A DNA stretch of 64,000 nt, taken from Ananas comosus. Lineage: Eukaryota > Streptophyta > Magnoliopsida > Poales > Bromeliaceae. The position numbers and the translations under genes are program-made. Location of the stretch: positions 2,258,952 through 2,322,951 of the forward strand of contig NC_033630.1 in NCBI RefSeq assembly GCF_001540865.1. Reading direction: 5' to 3'. The notes below the pieces were generated by a model. That model was not told the DNA's origin, did not search any database, and saw nothing but the letters and a program-made list of their open reading frames with translations. Positions 54,931 through 64,000 of the stretch are shown here, in pieces; positions within the stretch are counted from its first letter, which is position 1, and each line of letters starts with the position of its first letter.

Positions 54931-56910
54931 TCTGTACGCTTTAAGTGAATTGATTGCTTATTTTTAACAGTTCAAATTTTTGAGATTGCTGCTTAGCGCC
55001 AACAATCTGACAAATCCCAAGTGTGCCTAAGCGAGAATATCTCCGTGCCTAAGACACATGCTGGTGTTTAGGTTAGTTTCAAAAGGGAAAGAAGGACTTT
55101 TGGGGTTTCTTGAGAAAATAGTTGCACAGTCCTAATTGCTAGTAATATTTAAAAGGATAAATATATAATAAAAATATTATCATTTTATTAACTAACTGCT
55201 AAAAACACATAGAAAATTAATGGTAATGAATTAGAGAGACAAATATATATGATCACATAAAGTATGCAGCAATACATTTATATTTTGATACAAGACCATG
55301 TATAAAATTAACCCTAATTTAAAACCGGTTATTAATCTAGTTTTTTTCCAAACTATGTGCCTGAACACAACCCGAATTTTAATTCCGACAAAAAAAACGA
55401 AAATGCTTGTCCAGAGCAGATTTTTTGGACAAAGTTTTTTGTTTGAATTCATTTATTTAACAAACTAGGCCGAATTGGAAAATTGAGTCACGCTATATAT
55501 TTTGCCACTCCTTCGTAGGGTGCATATAATTCTAAATTTCTACATTATTCGAAAATAATTTGATCGTGGGACATTCCCATGCTGGGAAGCTCCATCGACA
55601 TGTATATTATTTATTTATTTATGGCCTCCATAGTGTGCTCATGTGCTCCATGCATGTGCCTTTTCTCTTATAAAAATTGGTCACGTACGTTGGTCTTGTT
55701 TTAAACTTAAATAACAAGCTCTATTGTTGCATCATAACAGCTTAATTTTTTAGTTTCATTATTGAGAAAAATACTATTCTAATTACTGATTTGATTAGGA
55801 TAATTATATACTTCATAGTTAGTTACAGTAAAACCTTTGTTACGTTCAATCTTATTTTATTAATTATAAATAAGTGATCGATATAAGGTGATTGAGTATT
55901 AGGCATAGTCATGTTGATAAATTAATTCACACCTTAACAACAATTGATCAATACTTAACCATTAATTAAATTAAATAACTTTTTCTTTTCTTAATGAAAT
56001 ATTTAATTTAGAATTAGAGGATGTACAGTGAAAATTAATTTATAAAACTGAATAACCAACGTATATTCACGAGTCGAAATCCATGTACATGGCAACAAAA
56101 TACATTAGTGAACTTTTTTAAACTGCAATTAAGTTTGATCAGAGCTTACTTTTATTTAACAGGGATTAGGACCTTTATATAATACATGCAAAATAACTAT
56201 TTACTAAATATTAAACAAGGTGGAAAAGGAAGAAAATAATGAGCTAATATTGCAACGTGCCTCAGCACAAACTACGAAAAGTTGACATAAATTTGTCGTT
56301 CATAACCCATATGGACTTTTATTTACTTCTTTTATTTATTAACTTGTCCATCTCTGTCGCGTTTGATTTGATATAATAATAAATCAAAAAATATTCTTAA
56401 TTTTAAAAATAATTATTATTTATTATCTGTAAAACAATTTCATATAAACTTTTTTTTTTTTACAAATTTAATAAAAAAAAGAGTTGTATTTTAGTTTTTT
56501 TTGCTTTTGTGCATCGAATAATGAGAACTTGATGAAATAAAAAAAGCGGCGCACGAAGCGGCACACGCAGTCCGCAAGATGACCCGCGGATCTCGTGAAC
56601 CGCGTGAGGTTGGCCACTCGATTTTGTTGTGAACATTGAGCGGCTTCTAATACAAATATTATAAAGTAATTTTATTTTTATTATAAATATATATGTACAG
56701 TATATTTTATTATATAGGATAATTTTATATTAAGCTATTGTATAATATTAAAATAAATAAATGTGTGTGCATATATATATATATATATAACAATATTATA
56801 AGTAGTGTGATAAATATTTAATTTATGTAAATAACATTTAATATTTAATATAAAATTTAATAAATAATAGATAATTCAAGAGGAATAATATAAGATAATT
56901 GTTTCTTTTC
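54931..56910. other. Intergenic, no feature seen
   Basis: About 2 kb of AT-rich sequence with short TA runs (for example 56772-56788). I find no supported gene, RNA or transposon end. Confidence 0.45.
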
Positions 56911-56927
56911 TTTTTCATTTCCATTTT

Positions 56928-57082
56928 TTTTTTTGAGAGAGATAGGTAGGAAGCACGTTACCCGCTTCGTTTATTTCATTTAGAAATAAATTTAGCTAGA
57001 AATTTGAATCAACTAGGATTCGAACTTGGGTCCTCGAGTACCAACCACCAAGTCTTTTGCCACTTGTTCTAGAGACGGTCGG
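56928..57082 (-). mobile_element. tRNA-derived SINE, copy F
   Basis: A perfect 17-bp duplication (tttttcatttccatttt, 56911-56927 and 57083-57099) flanks it. On the minus strand it starts ACCGACCGTCTCTAG, with box A-like GTGGCAAAAGAC and box B-like GTTCGAATCCTAG, and ends in A-rich sequence. Confidence 0.9.
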
Positions 57083-57099
57083 TTTTTCATTTCCATTTT

Positions 57100-57845
57100 C
57101 TCCCGTACAATTAAACAAGCATTATGAAAAAATTGTTATTTTTTCTTACAAATGAAGCACCGGATATCATAAAATTATTTTTTTTACTAAAAATTATTTT
57201 TTATAATTTTTCGTGGCACCAAGCAGTTTCTAACCCTTACTCGAATTTGCTTAAACATAAAGATTGGTCTACTAAATTATTAGTCATAAGCCATTGAAAT
57301 GAGGATTTTAATAATATTAAAGTGTGATTATACGATTTTAAATATGGGACAGGGCATCATTCCTTTCTAAAATAATTTTGTAGCAGGTTAGTAGTAATAC
57401 AATTAATTAAATGGAAAGTTGAGTCATGATTGGGTCCCCAGATTCAATCACATGGGGGGTTTCAGGGATATGCATAGCGTCTTGATTGTAAAGTCAATCA
57501 CTGTTAATATATTGATTCTGCATTTGGTGCAAAGATACAAAAATGTGCAATGGAAAATGCAATTATTTTTCTTTCCTTTTTTTTTAAACCGAAACTTAAG
57601 TATTTATAAACTCAGGAAAACTTTGTTGCACTGATGGATCATATCAATGAATATAATGATTTAAACATACATTTTAGCTATCAAAGTAGACAAGGATATT
57701 AGCAGCTGAGGAGCTTCGGCTATTCGCTAACGAATGGTTAAATTTGCATTCCAGTTCTAATCTTTCTAAAATTTTTAAATTTTGCACATAGGCTTTATTC
57801 CGAACAATTTTAAAAATTATTATATGTACTAATGCATTTGCATAT
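57100..57845. other. Intergenic, no feature seen
   Basis: AT-rich. The short frame at 57419-57634 has no recognisable domain. Confidence 0.4.
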
Positions 57846-57848
57846 ATG

Positions 57849-58217
57849 CATTACAAGAAAAGCTCAATATAAGGACGCTCTTTAGACAACGCTTGAGAGA
57901 AACGTTCCCCGGCGCCCCTACAATATAATAAATACCGGTGCTTCAAAAAACGTTATCATATAAACCCTCCATCTTATCAAAGCAATTTATAAAATAATAA
58001 ACTTTACTATTAGTTTTTTTCAATGCTTTAAGGCGTCAAGATTTCAAAAAATTTTGATATTTTAAAGCATTGTAATTGGCGTAAGTGTCGATATATGAAT
58101 GACAACTCTTAATTTATCGACGCTTTAATGGATGCTTTTAAATATGACACTAGACTATATTGAGGTGTTTCTAAGCATCTTAAAAAAAAATTCTTAAATG
58201 TTATTTTTCTTTTAGTG
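57849..58217. mobile_element. CACTA-type MITE, 369 bp
   Basis: The left end is CATTACAAGAAAA and the right end, inverted, CACTAAAAGAAAA, both close to the CACTACAAGAAAA terminus of plant CACTA elements. The 3-bp duplication atg lies at 57846-57848 and 58218-58220. The interior has inverted GCGTC / GACGC and TTTAAAGCAT words and no gene. Confidence 0.82.
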
Positions 58218-58220
58218 ATG

Positions 58221-58636
58221 TATGAACCATGATATCTTCGGTGTTTCATCTTGTCTTGTACTTTCAATCAAATCATTTAATATTTAGAAAGAAACAAATT
58301 GTCATGAAATAAGTGATGGAGAAAAATCATTTGACTAGAATTTGCATTTTGTTGTGAAATTTGTATATGGTTTGAATTTAAGTGATCAGATAACTCTTAA
58401 TTTGTGAAATTTGTATATGGTTTTTAAGTTTTAAAATTTGATCTCTAAAAATTTTGATCTTTTTGCAGAGTATTTAACGTATCAGGATCACGTGTTAGCA
58501 TCCATTTTAATTAAGTACGTCAATTGTCTCCAATAATGCAATTTTATTATCAAACATGATTCAGTGCTGCACAGCAACGAGTTCCACGCGCGTTTTCGAT
58601 TTTCCCCTTCACTAGATCAACCTGCCTTTTCAGCAA
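58221..58636. other. Intergenic, no feature seen
   Basis: AT-rich. A 25-bp direct repeat (ttgtgaaatttgtatatggttt) occurs at about 58353 and 58401. Confidence 0.4.
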
Positions 58637-58757
58637 AAATAATTAAAAAAAAATAAATTTAGTGGAAAATATAAATTAACTAAATTTTGAGTTTGAAATC
58701 TCGGATACTAATTAACTATCAAACTTTTCGTCATTTGTGCTAGGAATAGTCAGTGTC
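58637..58757 (-). mobile_element. tRNA-derived SINE, decayed copy G
   Basis: The words AAAAATAAATTTAGTGGAAA, TGAAATCTCGGATACTAATTA and CATTTGTGCTAGGAATAGTC align with the SINE family, but box A and box B are eroded and no TSD is readable. Confidence 0.6.
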
Positions 58758-59725
58758 ACGTTCAGTTATTGTTTGTGCAAAATGCAGGCATAGTCTTTGT
58801 AATATTTTGATATATGTATATGTAAGGACTTTCAGTCCTTTTAAAAAATATATATATATATATAGTCCCTGTAATATTTATATATAGCAGTTTAGCCCTT
58901 TTGTCCAAAAAAAATGAAAAGAAAAATAATCTCAATACCAGCAATTTGGAGGTTTTTGAATCCTATATTTTTGAACATGAATATATTAATTAGTTCCTGA
59001 AATTTTATACATGCAAATAGGGCTAATTTATTCCACTTTTATTGCTAGTTATCAAAATGTTCTAGTTTTTATATGCCACTCTATCTTTTGATTTCGAAAT
59101 GATTTGTTTATTTTACATTATTCCACACAAATTTAAAATACTATTTTGGGCAATGATTGAATTAATTTAAGACTAAAGACAAACTTTTATGCAATATATT
59201 TAATAGAAATGTGACCCTTGAGGAACCAAATAATTAAATTAATTTTATAAACCAAATTGTTAAAATGAGAATAAGGTGACCAAACATACCTACTTTTGAT
59301 GCTTCGAAGAATTTGAAAAGTTTAAAAGCACTTTGAAACTTATTTTCCGTAGTAATATTAAATAATAATAGACCTCCATGCTTTTTTATTAAGAGAAAGT
59401 TTATTCACAAAAACGGTCGGTCATGCACCCAAGATTAATTGTAATATAGCTTTACTAATATGCAACTAAACTCTAGTGTTTCCGATCCACAAAAAATAGA
59501 TTCGTCAATTCTGATAAAATTAGTTATCCAATTAGATGTCATAGGCTAACGTTACGATCGACACGAGCGATGCTATTTGTATATTTCTAGACTTGATGTA
59601 AGATTTACATCTCATTCATTCAAAAACTCATATAATCTCTTTGATTTTATAAATTTAATTATTTTTAACTAAAATATAAATAAAGTTTTATAAAACTCTG
59701 AAATATTATTATTGTAAAATATATA
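58758..59725. other. Intergenic, no feature seen
   Basis: AT-rich with TA runs at about 58850-58862. No supported gene or element. Confidence 0.4.
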
Positions 59726-59733
59726 CTTGTGTA

Positions 59734-60306
59734 TAGACCTGGCAAACGAACAGATTGGGTAACCCGCGGGCGGGTTATTGTATCCACGGGTTACTTGGGC
59801 ATGGATAAAATTTATCCACAAATTTTTGGGTAGCCAACATCATTACCCATACCCACCCGCGGGTGGACGGGTGGGTATGCGGGTTACCTGTAATTTTTTT
59901 TCTTTTTTTCTCTTATATTTTTTAAATGCAATATATATATATATATAAGTTTTAAAATATAGCATAACTTATTATTTAAAATATCATAACATACAATAAA
60001 AATATTTAAAGTCTCATAGCTTAAAAATTTCGTAATATAAAAGACGTGATAAAAAATTAGAGTTAGAATTTGTAGGATGAGTAAATAAAAATATATATAT
60101 TTTAATTAAAAAATATATTTTGTAATTAAAAAATATATGTACGGGTACCCGTGGGTACCCGCGGGTTATCCAAAATGCCCACAGCTTAATGGGTATCCAC
60201 CCGTTTTACCCGTAACTTTTTGGGTTGAAAAAGTTGGTATCCATACCCGTAAATTTACGGATAATTCGCGGGCACCAGCGGATATAGGTCGAGATTGCCA
60301 GGTTTA
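59734..60306. mobile_element. hAT-type non-autonomous element, 573 bp
   Basis: The 8-bp flanks cttgtgta (59726-59733) and tttgtgta (60307-60314) differ by one base. Terminal inverted repeats read TAGACCTGGCAA and, inverted, TAAACCTGGCAA. The interior is palindromic around GGGTAACCCGCGGGCGGGT and ACCCGCGGGTTATCC words. No transposase frame. Confidence 0.82.
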
Positions 60307-60314
60307 TTTGTGTA

Positions 60315-60595
60315 TGAGTGTGCTGATAGGATTTTTTTTTATTTATAAATTTTTCATGCATCAATTTTAAGAATTAAAAGGGACAATAATTTGATGGGCT
60401 ACAGCATTTTGAAAATGTGCAATTATTTTTGCCATGTGCGCATTGGCGACTGACAACTGTGACAATAATTATATGTCAGGTGTGAACGGTTCTCTCAACA
60501 TAACATTTGTCAAAATCGTACGTGAGGAATCGACGACACGAAGCATTATTCAACAATACAACAACAACAACAACAATAATAAAGTTCAACTGTTA
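60315..60595. other. Short intergenic stretch
   Basis: Contains a (CAA)n run near 60557-60576. No gene. Confidence 0.4.
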
Positions 60596-60954
60596 TATAC
60601 TCTGGGCCAATTTGCATAAAAAATTTATTTATTTTAGACTTTTGCAAAATCGGACCATCATTTTTATTTTTGCAGATTCGGTCCGCTTTTTCAGCAAACT
60701 GACTAAAATGCCCTTATACCTTTTTCTCTTTCCTCTTTCTCTCTCCTCTTCGTTCTCTCGTTCTTTTTTTTTTTTTTCGCCGAAAAAAAAAAAGCGAAGG
60801 CCGGAGCACTGTCAGACGGGCTCTCTTCTTCTTCTTTTTCCTGCAGAAGCAATTTTTTTTTTTTTCTTTTTCTTCTTCTTCTTCCTCCTGCTGGAGCTTT
60901 TTTTTTTTTTTTTCCCTCTTCTTCTTCTTCTTCTTCTTTTTCTTCCTATAAGAG

Positions 60955-61245
60955 CACGGAGCGCGCCGGCCTCGCCACGGAGCCCGACCGCTCGACCCCG
61001 ACGCCCCGCTCAAGTCGGGGAAGCTCTACTTCCTCGTCGACCTCCGCCGCGCCGACCTCAAGCCCGACCACCGCCGCGAGGGCGCAACCGGCGCCGGCGC
61101 CGGCGCCGCGCGTTCCTACTAGTTGCCCGAGGAAGGCCGCGCGTCGAACTACGAGCCCGACCGCTCGACCCCGACGCCCCGCTCAAGCCGGGGAAGCTCT
61201 ACTTTCTCCCCCACGCCGTCCCCGAGCCCGACCACGGCCGCGTGA
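60955..61245 (+). pseudogene. Captured gene-like fragment, present twice in tandem
   Basis: Two pieces, about 60980-61060 and 61160-61225, each translate to RPLDPDAPLK-S/P-GKLYFL. This resembles the PGKLYFL-type motif near the N-terminal half of plant DUF4228 (PADRE) proteins. Neither has a start codon or complete domain. They lie within the MULE and are read here as captured exon debris. The family match is tentative. Confidence 0.45.
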
Positions 61246-61248
61246 TTT

Positions 61249-61375
61249 CACCATTACACCATTAATGGTGTAATGGTGTAATTATACCATTAATGGTGTA
61301 ACCATTACACCATTAATGATGTAATTTCACCATTAATGGTGTAATGGCGCACCATTACACCATTACGAAGAAACC
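61249..61375. repeat. Palindromic TTACACCATTAATGGTGTAA array, block 1
   Basis: The self-complementary unit TTACACCATTAATGGTGTAA and its variants recur several times with little spacing, and the block ends gcaccattacaccattacgaa. A second block with the same unit and the same end lies at 61841-61982. Confidence 0.9.
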
Positions 61376-61721
61376 GGCCAGCCGGGACAGCGAGCGCCCG
61401 TGCGAGGCCGCCGGGTCGACATGCGCCTCCTCCACGGCGACTGCGACGGAGAGGGAGGCGTTGGCGTGCACCGGCCGACCTCGAGCTCGGCTGACCCCGA
61501 CCTCCCCCGCGCCTCCGCTCGACCCCGATGCCCGCAGGCCGCCGCGTGCACGCCAACGCCTCCGTGCACGCCAACATGACCTCTTACCCACTTTAACACC
61601 TATCAGCAGATTAATTAACAATTGGTACCACAGAAAATTCACAAAAAACCCATTGAATAACAAAAAGAAAAAGATGGAAAAACAAAATGGGGAGAATAAA
61701 GCGTGCTGCTCCAGACACAGG

Positions 61722-61819
61722 AGGTGAACGTCGCGCTCCTCGGCTTCCGCCGCCGCTTCCGCAGCTTCGCCGACTGCGTCGCCCGCACCATGTGCGACGA
61801 GGGCGCCTTCTCCCTCTAG
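61722..61819 (+). pseudogene. Captured gene-like fragment ending in a stop codon
   Basis: After an AG at about 61724 the frame reads EVNVALLGFRRRFRSFADCV and ARTMCDEGAFSL, then TAG. It is GC-rich and looks like a coding exon, but I do not recognise the family. It sits between the MULE's inner arms. Confidence 0.35.
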
Positions 61820-61840
61820 CCCGGCTCTTCGCTGTCGCGC

Positions 61841-61982
61841 CCATTACACCATTAATGGTGTAACCATTAATGGTGTAATGGTGCACCATTACACCATTAA
61901 TGGTGTAACCATTGCACCATTAATGATGTAATTACACCATTATACCATTAATGGTGTAATGGTGCACCATTACACCATTACG
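61841..61982. repeat. Palindromic TTACACCATTAATGGTGTAA array, block 2
   Basis: Same self-complementary unit as block 1, repeated about five times with variants. Both blocks end in gcaccattacaccattacga followed by a GAAGAA-type run, which suggests they were copied together with neighbouring sequence. Confidence 0.9.
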
Positions 61983-62037
61983 ACGAAGAAGAAGCAGCCG
62001 CAGCGCGTCCGCGTCGTCGTCGTCGTCGTCGTCGACA

Positions 62038-62160
62038 ATGTCTGTGGTGGGTGGGTTGGAGTGCGTGGTGTGCGTGGGGTGCTCGCGCTGGGCGTGGAAG
62101 CGCCTCAACTACGTCGGCGCCTACGACAGCGAGTCGTGGCCCCTGTCTCGCCGCGCGCGG
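62038..62160 (+). pseudogene. Captured 5' fragment resembling a plant class-3 lipase
   Basis: The frame opens MSVVGGLECVVCVGCSRWAW and continues KRLNYVGAYDSESWPL before losing similarity. This resembles the N terminus of plant lipase class-3 proteins annotated as calmodulin-binding heat-shock-like. It has a start codon but no lipase active-site region. It is surrounded by MULE sequence, so capture of a first exon is inferred. Confidence 0.45.
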
Positions 62161-63258
62161 CCGCCCTGCCTCGCCCGCGCGCCGAGTGTCCCGCCACGCC
62201 GAACAGCGTGCGCGCGCCGAAAGCGTCCGCGCACCGAAGCGTGGCCCTCGCCGCGCCGCAGCGTGCGCTCGCGTGTGCCCCGCGTGCCCTCGCGCGCAGC
62301 GTGCGCCAGCGCGCCAGCTCCTCGCCGCCTGCGCGCTCTCCGCCGTTCGATGTTTGTCTCTCGCCGCCACGACAGACGGGCGAGTTCTCATCGAGAGAAG
62401 GAGCTTCTCCCGCAGAGTAAGCTGTTGAATTAGTCGATAATGAGTGAGTGGTAAGCACCGAGCCATGCCTAATCTTTTTTTATTTTTCATCGGTTTTACT
62501 TAAAACCGGTTTTTTTTTTCATTCGGTAGATGGCATGAATAATATAGATGATTATTTTTTTATTTTCTATTGCCTGGGTCTTTGTTTCGTGCTTGTTTCG
62601 TGCATTTGATGTAGGGCAGTCGGAATTAAAGGAATGGTGTTTTGTGAATTTTCTGTGGGTACCAATTGTTAATTAATCTGCTTGATAGGTTTAAAGTTGG
62701 AGAGGTCATGGCGTGGCGTTGCCACGGAGGCGTGGCGGTGCACGCGGGCGACTTGGCGGCATCGTCACGGTCCAGCGGAGGCGCGGGGGAGGTCTGCGGG
62801 ATCTGGCCGTGGCTATTCAACGCCTCCCTCTCCGTGGTAAGTGGGCGAGTGCCGGCCGCGTGTACAGAATAAAAGGAAGAGATGAAGAAGAAGAAGAAGA
62901 AAGAGTTGGTTTGTGGCCGAGAAAAAAGTGGGCGAACGAGGAAAAAAAAAAAAGGTCCGCAGGGAGGAGAGAAGAAGAAGAAAAAGAAAAAAGAGAAAAA
63001 AAAAATACTCGCCTGCAGGAAAGAAGAGAGGGAAAGCCGTCGCCTGGCGGTGTCCGGCCTTCGCTTTTTTTCGGCGAAAAAAAAAAAAAAGAACGAGAGA
63101 ACGAAGAGGAGAGAGAAAGAGGAAAGAGAAAAAGGTACAAGGGCATTTTGGTCAGTTTGCTGAAAAAGCGGACCGAATCTGCAAAAACGAAAAAGGTGGC
63201 CCGATTTTGCAAAAACCTAAAATAAGTGGATTTTTTATGCAAATTGGCCTATACTCTT

Positions 63259-64000
63259 TTTTTTTAATACTCTTTTAACTTTTCAAGATATTTTAAATAT
63301 ATTTATAAAATTAAATTCTATTAGTTAATTTTTAACGACAAACGTTATTTTTATAAAATTATTATTTTATTCTTTTAAATATATCTTTTTATTATCACCC
63401 GCTTTTATTATTTATTTTTAAGTTAGGGGCAAAAAAAAGTGTTTTAATTTTTTACCTTTTCAAATATATTTTTTACTATTGCTAATTTTTCTTATTTGCT
63501 CTTCAGTTAAGGTCACAAGAGTTATTTTAATTTTTTAAATTTTGGTGGAAATTTAATCCCGATTTAACTCAAGATAACATAATGGGTACTAATAGCGGAG
63601 ATATTTTTGATGAACGAAAAAATATACAAGAGGTATATTTAAAATAAAAAAAAAGTATATTAGATATTTTAGAAGTTTTTAAAAATATACTAAATATTCT
63701 CCATAATAATAATAATAATATAATAATAATAATAATGGAGAGATACTAGTTCATGTCACATTCACCTATCGGTTAGTAGAACAAAGAAAAAAAATCTAGA
63801 ATTAATGCACCTGGATTTGTCCCTTTGAATTAATACTTCACGTCATGATTAATAAAAAATTATTTTTATTATATTTATTTTTAAATAGAGAGATATGATT
63901 GAATTGTTATTGATGATATGATGCAAATATCATACGGTAAACTTGTAGAGCAAGAGAGTACACGCCTGTCACGGAACTCTCACTACAATGGAGCAACTAG
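63259..64000. other. AT-rich intergenic end of the window
   Basis: AT-rich, with an (AAT)n run at about 63703-63735. No gene or element boundary is supported. Confidence 0.45.

Larger units (their letters stand above)
60605..63249. mobile_element. Pack-MULE: Mutator-like element of 2645 bp carrying gene-like fragments
   Basis: Near-perfect 9-bp duplications tatactctg (60596-60604) and tatactctt (63250-63258) flank it. Terminal inverted repeats of roughly 250-300 bp start GGCCAATTTGCATAAAAAAT and share GCAGATTCGGTCCGCTTTTT, CAGCAAACTGAC, AAAATGCCCTT, and a CT-rich block ending TCGCCGAAAAAAA and GCGAAGGCCGG. Inside, GC-rich pieces stand out against the AT-rich surroundings. A second inverted repeat at about 61430-61660 and 62629-62840 shares TTAATTAACAATTGGTACC and CACAGAAAATTCACAAAA. 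Between these arms lie further fragments. No transposase is visible, so it depends on another element for movement. Confidence 0.88.

Noticed and set aside
62817..63242. 141-aa minus-strand frame, with a near match at 60507-61265 plus
   Set aside because: Both translate the CT-rich terminal inverted repeat of the MULE, so the similarity between them is due to the repeat and not to a gene family.

Overview
This window is nuclear DNA from a flowering plant, most likely a monocot. The coding genes have GT-AG introns and plant-specific families. Several genes start GC-rich and become AT-rich along transcription, a monocot habit. The space between genes is AT-rich and packed with small plant transposons. 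A non-grass monocot such as pineapple would fit, but I cannot verify the species from sequence alone. Five isolated N characters (2323, 9930, 25027, 27076, 51995) look like contig joins, and two of them sit beside exact duplications.

Six protein genes can be modelled exon by exon, all with frames that close. In order they are: an EP1-like bulb-lectin secreted glycoprotein (minus, 485-1912, 427 aa); a SCAR/WAVE actin regulator (plus, 14518-21430, 1141 aa); plant-type phosphoenolpyruvate carboxylase (plus, 31028-36858, 964 aa, with non-C4 residues Ala774 and Arg884); a heavy-metal-associated isoprenylated protein (plus, 40939-41899, 146 aa); an epsilon-type 14-3-3 protein (plus, 44359-47632, 260 aa); and chloroplast arogenate dehydrogenase (minus, 50415-53826, 410 aa). 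They are unrelated housekeeping or regulatory genes rather than a cluster. PEPC and arogenate dehydrogenase are linked only loosely, through carbon supply to aromatic amino acids, and 14-3-3 proteins are general partners of phosphorylated enzymes.

The rest is mobile-element territory. I could place many elements by target-site duplications (TSDs) and terminal repeats: one tRNA-type SINE family (six copies with TSDs plus a decayed one); a complete Cassandra-type miniature LTR retrotransposon whose LTRs contain a 5S rRNA-like segment, with a solo LTR inside a 14-3-3 intron and an older antisense remnant; two Helitron-like elements; two large Mutator-like elements with 9-bp TSDs, of which the 2.6-kb one at 60605-63249 carries fragments resembling several host genes; three hAT-type elements; a CACTA miniature element; and a family of inverted-repeat elements associated with microsatellites.

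By region: 0-3 kb holds the EP1-like gene and a Helitron 3' end; 3-14 kb is SINEs, Helitron and MITEs; 14-21.5 kb is SCAR; 21.5-30.6 kb is intergenic with a MULE, a microsatellite/MITE cluster and a hAT element; 30.6-37 kb is PEPC; 37-41 kb is repeats; 41-54 kb holds three genes with Cassandra and MITEs between them; 54-64 kb has no host gene and ends in the gene-carrying MULE.
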